From Folioceros fuciformis (lineage: Eukaryota; Anthocerotophyta; Anthocerotopsida; Anthocerotales), in assembly GCA_049999805.1 (NCBI GenBank), contig JBNGIO010006163.1, forward strand, positions 1-44,106: a DNA stretch of 44,106 nucleotides, written 5' to 3'. The notes below the pieces were generated by a model that saw only the letters and a list, made by a program, of their open reading frames with translations, had not been told where the DNA came from and ran no database searches. Shown here piece after piece: positions 29,592 to 38,845 of the stretch (positions are counted from its first letter, which is position 1; the number at the start of each line of letters is the position of its first letter). The position numbers were made by a program, and so were the translations under genes.

Positions 29592-31684
29592 ATGGAAACC
29601 GTGGAGCTGGAACAGGCCGCCATTCAGCGGGTGGTGCCAGGACTTCCTGCCAAGCCCAGACGTGGTAGGAGACACACGGTTACGCAGTTGGAGCGAGAGG
29701 AGAAGAACGCGCTTGGGTTTTGGTTTGTTGCCTCGCTTTTGCTCAATCTTGCCTTCTCTGCAGCAATGATGCTCGGGAAGAGCAACAACACGGAGGCGGC
29801 CAGAAGGATTGACAAGAGTCAGGCTAACGGCCCCGCCCCCGCCCGCGACCCCGACGCTCCCGCCCCGGTTACCGTTCTCAAGTCATCCGTCGAGGAGAGG
29901 TCACCGGCCTCCCACTGCGAAGCATGCGACTGCGGGATGGACGCCTCGAATGTGGAACACAACTGTGTGATTAATCTCGACCAGTAAGTGATGATTCTGA
30001 AACAAGTGAGTTATGCAGTCAATCAGTGTCTGTCACGCATGAATCACTCCTTTGTCCTTGTCCTCGATCGTCCTTGTCCTTGTCCTGCGCTTGTCTATGT
30101 TGTGCTTTCAATGGCGGTGCGTTTGCGTTGCTCATGATTGGTGGTGTTGGGCAGCGGGGATCCCAAGATGTACGAGGCCCACTGGCAGCTCAAAGGGGAG
30201 GAGAGCACTGTCACCATCCTTGGATGGCAGAAGATGAGCTACTTCGCTGATTTCCAGCACTTCTTTTTCGTGGAGAAAGACCTGGTGGAGCAGATCCGAG
30301 CTCTGCATAACGTCGTGGGCAACGCAGTGACCGAAGGTAGGCACCTTGTGGTGGGCGCCGGCTCCACCCAGCTCCTGCAGGCCGCTCTCTACGCTCTTTC
30401 TCCTGACGACGGGCCTGCCATCAACGTCATCTCATCTGTGCCCTACTACTCTGTAAGATGATGCCGCCACCGTAGACTCTCTCTCTCCTTCCGTCTTTCT
30501 GTCTGCTTCTTCTTGTTAAGAGCTCCGTCCCTCATGTGAGTGATGGATGCATGCGACGTCCCGTTGGCCAGTGCTACCAATCCATTGCCACAATGTTCAA
30601 GTCAAGACTGTATCAGTGGCAAGGAGATGCAGCCACCTTCCTTGAGGCCAGCCCAGACGAGCCTTACATCCAGATGGTGGCCTCCCCCAACAACCCAGAC
30701 GGGGCCCTGACACACCACATCTTGAAAGACTCTGGAAACACAAATTCTGGCCCCGGGAAAGGCATTTTCGATCTGGCCTACTTCTGGCCTCAGTACACGC
30801 CCATCTCCGCTCCTGCCGACCACGACGTCATGCTCTTCACCATGTCCAAGGCCACGGGCCATGCAGGCACAAGAATCGGGTACGTACATGGCAGGCATGC
30901 ATATGGCAGAGCCATCTACCCCCTCAGAGGCTTCTGTTGTCCCCACACAACGCCACCAGCTTCCCTCAACCTTTCTCTCGTATCTCTGATGCTGCTCCCA
31001 TCGCCTGAAATTTTGTTTTGCAGCTGGGCGATCGTCAAGGACGAGGCGCTGGCCAGGAAAATGGCAACCTACATCGAGGTGGGTAGCATTGGGGTGTCCC
31101 AGGACTCCCAAGTCCGAGCCACCCAGATTCTCAAGGTGGTGACCAAGCACGCTATCAAACAGCTGGGCCACCCTGCGGTGCATGTGAATTCGGTGGAGAA
31201 GCTGAGCGACTTAGATTTCCTGCGGAACCAGGACATGTTCGGATTCGCGTCTTCCGTCATGAACTACCGTTGGGGGCGTCTCCGGGAGGCTCTCCAAGGC
31301 AGCAAGAGATTCCGGATCCCGGAATACGCACCTGAATTCTGCACCTTTTTTGGTCGCGTCGCAACCCCTTCTCCGGGTTCGTCTTTCGTCCTGCACGTAC
31401 TCCATCGTTTCGTTTCCGTGACACGTGCTTCCTGCTTACTTGTATGGATGCCCACCGTACTTGCTGCTGCCTTCTTGTCTACAGCTTTCTTGTGGCTGGA
31501 GTGCCTGGTGGAGGAGAACTGCTGGCAGGTACTCAAGGATGCCAACATCCTGTCCAGGCGTGGAAGTTTGTTCGGAGCGGAGATGAAGTTTGCCCGCATC
31601 AGCATGGTGGACCGCAATGACGGTTTTGAGATGTTTCTGGCTAGGCTTGCCAACCTGTCCCACCAGCTGGACTGTCGAGGGTAA
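29592..31684 (+). CDS. TAR: Tryptophan aminotransferase-related protein (TAA1/TAR family), five exons
   Basis: Predicted exons are 29592-29983, 30155-30452, 30572-30879, 31024-31376 and 31485-31684, all with GT-AG introns, giving 516 residues. The family is PLP-dependent and converts tryptophan to indole-3-pyruvate, the first step of the main auxin pathway. Residues about 41-61 (FWFVASLLLNLAFSAAMML) form a likely membrane anchor, as in ER-located TAR proteins. A Cys-containing stretch follows (SHCEACDCG), like the EGF-like part of alliinases. Splicing restores NLDHGDPKMYEAHW at the first junction. SPNNPDG (N270/N271), DLAYFWPQYTPI, SKATGHAGTRIGWA with PLP lysine K323 and R331, and GVSQDSQ are all present. 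The last junction gives TPSPAFLWLEC, and ISMVDRNDGFEMF is near the end. The start was chosen at 29592 because a 5' intron probably covers the upstream ATG. A 382-codon read-through ORF in the region includes introns. The gene appears intact. Confidence 0.92.
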
Positions 31685-32354
31685 CAAGCAACAAGGCTCG
31701 AATCTGTGGAGGGGGAAGGGAAGTGGATTGCGCTCGTTCTTCACGGATTTCTGTGCGTTTTTTGTTGCAAATTCCATTTCCGAGACTCCACGAAACTCAT
31801 TAATGACGGCATCCAGAGGTCATGGATACCTCTCGCCGCCTGACATAGCTGCTCGTATGGGCTGCCATGCCGATCAAGTGACACTGGACTTGCGAGTGAG
31901 GCTGGCAAATTCTGGCGTGTAGGTGTGTACAGTGTACTGTAGGTAGGGAAGGTATCTGCCATAAGGCACGTGTCTTATCACCAGAGACGAGAGATTTGCA
32001 GCCTGGAGAGATCACTGCTCTGTCTACTACAGTGATCCGACCTGCCTCTTGACATATAACATGGAAAGAAACCAAAAAAAAACTGATACAAATATGTGAA
32101 GTGTAACTGTGGACAATCTCAACTCAATTTTGGGCACGCACCGTTAGAGATGAAATTGTACTAGCATCGGCAGCAGGTGCAGCAGCAGCCGCAGGCGTGG
32201 CATCAATCGCCTTGCAATGCTGCTGTCGCGATTTTGCAGGTTGCCTCGCATGCATGTTTTTTAAACTCTACAACACGATCGAGGAAGAAAGCAAAGCTGA
32301 TGAAACATTCTATGATGGAGGAAGAATAGCGTAGCTGATGACACCTAGTGAACA
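31685..32354. other. TAR 3' flank and COG4 upstream region
   Basis: The first 40 bp are shared with the broken TAR copy. No gene is recognised. GCAGCAGGTGCAGCAGCAG near 32169 is simple sequence. The COG4 promoter must lie in this interval. Confidence 0.5.
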
Positions 32355-32363
32355 TTAGGGTTT
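32355..32363 (-). promoter_or_regulatory. Telo-box-like motif upstream of COG4
   Basis: TTAGGGTTT, the reverse of AAACCCTAA, lies about 60 bp before the COG4 start codon. Telo-boxes near transcription starts are known in plant promoters of housekeeping genes. One motif alone is weak evidence. Confidence 0.35.
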
Positions 32364-32421
32364 TTGGATCGGGCTTGTGCGAGCACGAACGGGACGAGAT
32401 CGAGCACCGAGCGTGATTGCG

Positions 32422-34944
32422 ATGCCAAGCGAAGATGGAGGAGGTGGAGGAGGAGTCGGAGGTATGGGTGGCTTAGCAAGTGGTGCAGGGATGCTGGACC
32501 AGATGCGAAACCTCACAGACATGGGGCAGATGACGCGGATGCTGCACGAGACCATCGCGTACGAGAGGTCGATAGATCGGGAATTGGAGGCACTGCTGGG
32601 CCAGCGGCACGATCTAGACAAGAAGCTGAATGGCCTGCACAAGGCGTCGGAAATGTTGGAGCTGGTGCGGGTGGACTCCGACCAGATGCTGGCCAGTGTC
32701 AGGTCTACCTGCGATCTGGCAGATCATGTGTCGGTGAAGGTGCGGGAGCTGGATCTGGCACAGTCCAGGGTGCAGGCCACGCTGCAGAGGATCGATGTGA
32801 TTGTGGATCGGACGAACTGCATCGACGGTACAAAACAGGCTCTGGAGGCGGAGGACTACGAGGCGGCTGCCAAGTACGTGGAGACGTTCCTGCAGCTGGA
32901 CGAGGCGTACAGTGATGTGCTGCTGGATGGAGCGGCAGGGTTCAGGAGGGGCGGCGATTTGGCCGGGGTTGGGGAGCGTGAGACGGCGGCCGAGCAGCGG
33001 AGGCAGCTGCTGGAGTCCAAGGAGAAGCTGGAGGTTCTGGTGAGGAAGAAGTTCTCGGCTGCAGTGGAGAATCGGGATCATGCCACGGTAGTGAGGTTTG
33101 TGAAGCTGTATCCGCCCCTTGGACTGCAGGAAGAAGGGTTGAAGTCGTATGTGGCTTATCTCAGGAAGGTGATAGCTTTGAGAGCCAAGGATGAGTACGA
33201 TGCCGCGGTGGAAACCGCAACCAAGCAGGCTGCGCGGGTGGGATCAGGTCAGGTCAGGGTTCCCGCTTTTGTGGAGGTGCTCAACAGTCTCTTCAGGGAC
33301 ATTGCGCTGGCCGTTGAGGACAATGAGGATTTGCTGAGAGATCTCCTCGGAGAGGATGCTGTTGCCTATGCTATTCGGGAGCTTCAGGAGGAATGCGATT
33401 CTAGGGGCACGCTGATTCTGAAGAAGTATATGGATTTCCGACGGCTTGCTCGCCTTTCCAAGGATGTTTCCTCTGTCAACAGAAACGCTGCTGCCGGGCC
33501 TGGTGCTGAGGCCCCAGACCCTCGGGAGATTGAAGGCTACTTGGAAGAGATGCTCTTGCTCAGCCAGATCAGTGAAGAGTTCACCTCTTTTATGAACACA
33601 AGGCTTAGAGAATCCGCGTCAGCTGGTGCGCAGCTTAGCCCCCGAGCTGGCAATGCTTTCAAAACAGGGGTCTTCAATCGCGCGGTTCAGGAGTTGTCAG
33701 GCTACTACATCATTCTGGAGGAATTTTTTATGGTAGAAAATGTTAGGAAAGCCATCAAGATTGATGAGCCTGGGGATGGACTGACCACGTCCATCGTGGA
33801 CGATGTCTTTTTTGTTCTACAGAGCTGCTCAAGACGAGCTATCTCTACCTCAAATGTTCAGGTCACTCTCTTGTTCTCAGCTGCTTATGTATTGCAGTGT
33901 TTAGTCCTCTTCGTGAATGTGGTTGAGCTGTTGTTCATTGGATTCTTCTGTCCACAGGTGGTGATTGCTGCCCTGAACTATGCAAACAATCTTCTGAATA
34001 ATGAGTTTTACGAAGCTATTCAGAGGAAGATTAGGGAACCCAATCTGGTGTCGCGACTGTTTGTCGGTGGAGCTGGCGTTGTGAAAGTTGGAACTGAGGT
34101 GGCAACTGCCCTCAACAACATCGATGTCAGCACGGAGTATGTGATGAAGCTAAAACATGAAATCGAAGAGCACTGTCAAGAGGTAAGTTTCAGCATAGTT
34201 CTTGCACTCAACTTATGCATCCGCAGTCTGTCTCCAAACTTAAATGGTCTGTTTTCAGGCCATGGCAGAGCTCGTTCTGCTTGTCTGTTCTGACACAAGG
34301 AGCTTTTGCAACAGACGTTTTCAGCGCCAGCCGAAAGAGAGAAAATAAAATCTTGCCTTTCTGACTTTGTGGACACAAGCAACTCGTTGAAACAGTTGCT
34401 CAATGTGGGAATGGAACTGTTAGCGAACAGCATCACTCCTCGACTTCGCGGCGTCGTTGATGCTGTGGGCACTGTCAGCTATGAATTGACAGATGCACAG
34501 TATGCAGAAAACGAGGTTAATGATCCATGGGTGCAGAAGCTGCTTCATGCGGTTGCAAGCAGTGTTTCATGGTTGCAGCCAGTGCTGACGAGCAACAACT
34601 ATGATTCCCTGGTGCATCTGATCATCGAATTCCTCGCAAAGAGGCTGGAGGCTATCATGCAGCAAAAGAGATTTAATCAACTTGGCGGCTTACAACTGGA
34701 CCGGGATGCCCGCACATTGGTTGGCCACTTTTCTAGCATGACACAGCGAACCGTAAGGGACAAGTTTGCCCGTCTGACGCAGATTGCAACCATCTTAAAT
34801 CTAGAGAAGGTGGCAGAAATTTTGGATTACTGGGGAGAAAACTCCGGCCCCATGACATGGAGACTCACTCCTGCTGATGTTCGGCGCATTCTGAGTCTCA
34901 GGGTAGACTTCAAGCCTGAGGCAATTGCAGCTCTCAAGCTTTAG
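32422..34944 (+). CDS. COG4: Conserved oligomeric Golgi complex subunit 4, three exons
   Basis: Predicted exons are 32422-33861, 33958-34182 and 34315-34944, giving 764 residues. COG4 is part of the lobe A side of the eight-subunit COG tether that guides retrograde vesicles within the Golgi. The N-terminus is Gly-rich (MPSEDGGGGGGVGGMGG), followed by helical, coiled-coil-like sequence (about 20-130) as in COG subunits. Strong family landmarks are DEDNEDLL-like AVEDNEDLLRDLLGEDAVAY, LKKYMDFRRLARLS, YYIILEEFFMVENVRKAI, KIREPNLVSRLF, NEVNDPWVQKLLHAV, RFNQLGGLQLDRDARTLVGH, MTQRTVRDKFARLTQIATIL and the end GPMTWRLTPADVRRILSLRV. Length is close to the roughly 740 residues of flowering-plant COG4. 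The ATG at 32422 is used because the frame upstream has only a GTG. Intron 1 has an odd property, listed under findings. The gene looks intact. Confidence 0.95.
33862..33957 (+). other. COG4 intron 1, 96 nt and open in frame
   Basis: Donor CAG followed by GTCACT, acceptor TCCACAG. The length is a multiple of three and there is no stop in the coding frame. Retention would insert 32 mostly hydrophobic residues (VTLLFSAAYVLQCLVLF and so on) within a conserved stretch. Family comparison (SNVQ joined to VVIAALNYANNLL) supports removal. Confidence 0.8.
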
Positions 34945-35105
34945 TCTCCTGCAACGTTGTAAAAAACTCTGTATCATGATACAGGAATTCCTACCGTCGA
35001 CTCAAGTTAGAAAACAGCAGCATCTTGCAGACTTGGGAAATTCCAGGCAGCTGGAACGGAGCTACAAGTTAGTGTACTGAAGGATCTATGGAATACATTT
35101 GCGTG

Positions 35106-35495
35106 CTACAGCACATAGTTTGCTACTTCTATCAGATTGAGATCGGGGTCCCGAAAGTAAATGGACTCAATTTCACCCAAAGCCCCAGTCTTGCGCACAG
35201 GTCCCTCGACGACGCTCACCCCACACACCGCAAGATGACGTTGCAATTGCTGGAGAGGGTCTTCTGTGATGAGGCAAAGATCGCCAGATCCAGCTGTTGG
35301 ACGATGCGCCTTAGGGTGCACTTCCTTCCCCAGCTGATGCAGATTGATCTTCTGTTGCCCGAAGGACAGCGCAGTGCGGCCTTCGCCGAACCTCACCACC
35401 TCCATCCCCAGTACATCTTTGTAAAATTTACAGGTCTCATCGACGTCCTTCACAGTTAGCACCAGATGATCGATTCGGGAAATGCGGCAAGCCAT
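35106..35495 (-). CDS. VOC/glyoxalase domain protein (GLOD5-like), single exon
   Basis: A complete 129-residue ORF that starts MACRISRIDHLVLTVKDVDE and ends NLIEVANYVL. It is one vicinal-oxygen-chelate module: beta-strand IDHLVLTV, helix TCKFYKDVLGMEVV, GRTALSFGQQKINLHQ, then YFRDPDLNLIEV. Candidate metal ligands are H10, H53 and E123. It resembles glyoxalase domain-containing protein 5 and bacterial homologues, whose substrate is not settled, so glyoxalase activity should not be assumed. No targeting peptide is evident. It is convergent with COG4, with only 161 bp between the stop codons, so the 3' untranslated regions may overlap. The upstream ATG context is unremarkable. Confidence 0.88.
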   Translation of the reverse strand: MACRISRIDHLVLTVKDVDETCKFYKDVLGMEVVRFGEGRTALSFGQQKINLHQLGKEVHPKAHRPTAGSGDLCLITEDPLQQLQRHLAVCGVSVVEGPVRKTGALGEIESIYFRDPDLNLIEVANYVL

Positions 35496-36640
35496 GTGGA
35501 AAACCTCAGACGTTCAGAAAACTCTTCTTCTGGAAATTGGACACAACCGAAATCAGACTGGAAGACCGCACCCACCTTCCACAACTGTCCTCTCACCAAT
35601 ATTCTTGCTCCCACCGGATCGCTTGGCAAATGTAAGCATTTTTCACTACTTATCATTTTCAACTCTTAGTTGTTTATTTCCGTCGATTCCCACATCACCA
35701 TGGAGAAAGAAAGATGGATGAGGGAGGGACGGAATTCCAATTGTATCTTCTACTTCAAGAGTAACCCCTAGTTCCGTATTACATACACACTCCCCACCCA
35801 CACCCTTGGGAAAGCCCCTTTTTCTTAACAACTTAGTCCCTAGATCTTTGGAGAAAAGGGGTATTTTTCAAATAAAATAGCATTAAGGTTCCATCAAACC
35901 CTAAAACTTTGTACAAGAAAAACTATTTTTTAAGAAAATATTTTTGTATCATTTTTTGTAAGAAAAAATATTTTTTTACTTCCTTGTACTAAATACAAAT
36001 ACCTCTTCGTCAGTATTATTTTATTTTTACATGAAAATACATATATTATTTCAAGATAAAATAATTTTAGGCTACCAAATTTGAAATAAAAAAGGTACTA
36101 TTAGACACTTAATGAAGTATAAAATATTTTAAAAGTATAAGTATGACTTTAAGACCTCAGCTAAAAATTATTTGTTGAGATATGCTCCCAACCTATTCCT
36201 TGCTTACCTGCCCATTAAATTCTAACTTATCTTCATAGTAGTTTTCTATGTACAAATTTTGAGAATCTTTCATGGAATCCTTCTCATCCATATCATTTGT
36301 TTATTTTTCTCATTAGGATAATGTTGTAGTATTTTTGCATACATTGCGTTCTTTAGATCTTATTTCGACAATCATTAGAAGACAACTGTTAGAAGTTGAA
36401 TTGCATCAATGGTTCAAATTGATTTATATACATGCCCAAAATGGACTTATCAACACTTTGAAAAAAAAGATGTTAAAGAGCTTGCTCTGCTATAAGTCTA
36501 TTCCCCAAATTAAAAGCAACTCAAGCAAAGATAGTGCTAGGAAGTCAACTAGTGGAAATTCTTTCTAGAAGGAAGTATTGGCCACACAATGATGTTGCTT
36601 ATATCTCGTCTCTGGCGTAAGTGACAACTCACCATTTTGC
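35496..36640. other. AT-rich spacer
   Basis: The first 200 bp should hold the VOC gene's promoter and 5' untranslated region; a 68-codon minus-strand ORF there (35662-35456) overlaps the gene and has no known domain. From about 35850 the sequence becomes very AT-rich with runs of A and T. No gene is recognised; the 77-codon ORF at 36335-36568 has no domain. Confidence 0.5.
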
Positions 36641-36649
36641 ATGTATGGC

Positions 36650-36905
36650 ATAATTCCAAGAAAAATTCATGATCAATTTTAAATGATGTTTATCATTTTC
36701 CCCTACAAACAAGGGTTTTCCTAGCAAGAGTTCTACAAATATGCATCCTATGCTCCACATATCAAGTGCTGAAGAATATACGTGAAGAGTTTTAGTACAT
36801 AGTTATAGTGCGCAGTAGAATTGAGTTACTATATAATTTCTTCTTTGTAATGTTATCACAGTGTTACACAAGCAAGTCCAAAATCACACACTTTAAATAC
36901 ACTAG
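36650..36905 (-). pseudogene. Protein kinase catalytic-domain relic (CMGC type)
   Basis: The minus strand reads VFKVCDFGLACVTL (about 36900-36858), containing the DFG metal-binding motif. After a stop and a short gap it reads [20 protein letters not shown] then KPLFVGEN (about 36788-36690). This matches kinase subdomains IX-X of MAP kinases and cyclin-dependent kinases (usual form [21 protein letters not shown]). HKHLKLI-like residues follow. The stop, the missing activation loop and the absence of an upstream HRD motif show a short decayed fragment in AT-rich DNA. Confidence 0.65.
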
Positions 36906-37212
36906 TGGAGAGATTGATTAGCGAATTATGGTAAGATTCTACAAAAGCACCAAAATCCATAAGTATTCTCCCCTACAGCATAGACATATTTTCATCCCTT
37001 GCTCTTGAGACCCATGGGCAAGGACTTTTCAAGGTTCATCAAGGAGTGCACAAAGGTATATCAAAGTCATAAGAATGATGTTCTCCCTCTTCTTTTTGTG
37101 GTGACTTCTTTCAATAACACATATCCATTGCTTTGCAAAGAGCATTGGCCAATGCAGTTTTTAGAATAGCAACAAGCACAAGTCAAACAGCTTCTTGGAC
37201 ACTGGTGGTAGG
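36906..37212. other. Spacer, possible further kinase debris
   Basis: I looked for the HRD motif and N-lobe of the kinase on the minus strand and did not find a convincing match. Nothing else is recognised. Confidence 0.35.
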
Positions 37213-37520
37213 TGTAGGGTTATTAAAGCCCAATGTGCTTAGACTAATGTGATTAGTCTAAGATGAGTGTCTAATTAAGTATCATTAGTTTATATTAGCT
37301 TAAGCTAATCTTTAGAAAGCTTCCTACATAGCTTCCTGTGAGCTTCTTGTGAAGCTTCCTTGGGAGCTTTTCCAGAGGGTATAAATACCCTCTTGAGCTC
37401 CCTTTGCAATAGAGCAGTGAGAAACATTGTGAGACCTCTCTTTCTCCTCTCCTCCTCTCCTCCTCTCTTCCTCTTCTTTCCTCTTCTCCTTCATCATGTG
37501 GCTCCCTTTCCGATCCTTCA
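37213..37520 (+). repeat. Copia LTR with intact signals
   Basis: Begins TGTAGGGTTATT and ends ATCCTTCA, two bases before a primer binding site. It has a TATA box (TATAAATA, 37380-37387) and a long CT-rich tract (about 37434-37495). It belongs to a plus-strand element of which only the start remains. Confidence 0.75.
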
Positions 37521-37522
37521 AC

Positions 37523-37534
37523 TGGTATCAGAGC
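37523..37534 (+). other. Primer binding site (initiator Met tRNA)
   Basis: TGGTATCAGAGC is the canonical plant copia primer binding site and lies 2 bp after the LTR end. Confidence 0.85.
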
Positions 37535-37794
37535 GCAGGTTGTGGAGCTAGGGCTGTGGAGTAGAGGGTGATGGCAGGTACTGTGGACGAGGTGCACCAA
37601 GGCATGAGGAAGGCTCTGGAGTGAAGGCAGAATCCTGGTGGCCGTTTGAGGCCACTTGCTGCCCGGAGTGCGGGAGGCTCCAGTCGTGCCTTGCTCAGGC
37701 TGTGGCAGCAATAATGGCATCGCGAGGCGCCGTGGGTGCCAGGCCGCGGGCGCAGGCGATGTGGGCGCACCGGAGTGTGAATAAAGCGGAAGCT
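37535..37794 (+). mobile_element. Truncated internal region of the plus-strand copia element
   Basis: After the primer site a purine-rich leader runs to an ATG at 37571, followed by 17 codons and a TGA. Beyond it no gag or pol motif is seen before another LTR-like sequence starts at about 37795. This is either a heavily deleted element or the start of a non-coding LTR element. Confidence 0.5.
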
Positions 37795-37948
37795 TGCTCA
37801 CAAACAAAAAGTTGTAAACAAAATGAATTAATTGAAAATACAAAAATTGTATGTGTTTAAATACTTATCCGAAGTGACTGTTTGCTTAAACAGAAGACTT
37901 ATAAGATATATACTAGTGAATCTGTGTTAGGGTAAATAACCCTTAACA
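37795..37948 (-). repeat. Probable Copia-3 3' LTR (left boundary uncertain)
   Basis: On the plus strand it ends CCCTTAACA, then CTCCCACTTAG (37949-37959), the reverse complement of a polypurine tract. On the minus strand the LTR would begin TGTTAAGGGTTA. It has the right orientation and position for Copia-3, but no clear partner LTR is found, so assignment is tentative. Confidence 0.5.
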
Positions 37949-38202
37949 CTCCCACTTAGCCGTAGACACAGATTAAAAACGAAGACACTAGTGAAAAACA
38001 TCATCACGTCTACGCTACACGGGTTCCTCCATAAGTGAACTTGCCAGTTGCTCAATTACTCCAACACCTCAACGGCTGCATGCGCCCGGCGATTGCTATT
38101 CCAAGCTTGTGGCCAGACACGATGGAGCTACTATGGATCGTGCTTTTAAGTGTGTCCGCCACTCTACTCATCTACTAGATAGAAGAAGCGCTGAAAAGCA
38201 AA

Positions 38203-38767
38203 ATGGGGCGGAGGAGGAAACGCGCTCTGTCCAGCCAGAAGCGCCCTGCTGAGCATCACCCTGAGGCAGGGCATCCAGACTCAAGCTCTACGGAGGCAGA
38301 GAGCTCCAGAGATCCCTCGCAACCAGATGCACACCAGCGACTGACTCAAGCTAACAGAAATATGTTTTGTCACATGCACGGTGTCCTGAAGAAAAGCGAC
38401 GAGCTGGTGGAAGCCTTAAAGGCAGCAAGTTGCAGGACATATGAACTACAAGACCTGCCGTCTCGAAGGCCTGACCCTAAGAACCCATACCACCCTTTGA
38501 CAGAGGAGGAGTGTCAACACATGGTGAAGGAGCTGATTTTGCTAGGCTACGTCTCAGAGGTGGACGGAGGAAGACCATACAGTCCTGCACATGTATACTG
38601 GTAAGTGTCAATGACTACCTTACCTAAACTGTGATGCAGCAAGCCCACGATTTGACAAGCTAGTTGTAGATTCATCCACTAGACTGCCGCTTAAAAACCT
38701 TGCTTGTGGCAGGAAGGACGAGAACGGCAAGGTGACAAGGATAACAGGGAAGACACCTGGACCCTAA
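38203..38767 (+). CDS. Small two-exon protein of unknown family
   Basis: Exon 1 is 38203-38600 and exon 2 38713-38767, joined across a 112-bp intron with a strong donor (CTG then GTAAGTGT) and acceptor (CTTGTGGCAG). Splicing avoids the stop right after the donor and extends VYW into VYWKDENGKVTRITGKTPGP. The total is 150 residues. The N-terminal 50 residues are basic and polar (MGRRRKRALSSQKRP), possibly a nuclear signal. The middle has NMFCHMHGVLKKSDELVEAL. The C-terminal part, PYHPLTEEECQHMVKELILL then GYVSEVDGGRPYSP, looks like a folded domain. I do not recognise the family. It lies, in opposite orientation, between the presumed Copia-3 3' LTR and its RNase H, so it may be captured host sequence or a nested insertion. 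Confidence 0.5.
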
Positions 38768-38845
38768 CAATCTACTGACGACAGACCTGTTGCACCATAG
38801 TAGCAAAAAGGCTGCATCCTTTCAGCTCCAGGCAAGTTCCTCTAG

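Noticed and set aside
30536-31684. A single 382-codon ORF as the TAR gene
   Set aside because: It reads through introns 30880-31023 and 31377-31484; splicing restores conserved TAR motifs such as GTRIGWA.
32377-34293. A 638-codon COG4 ORF from 32377
   Set aside because: Its first codon is GTG, and it includes intron 1 and part of intron 2. The ATG at 32422 and three exons give the family-like product.
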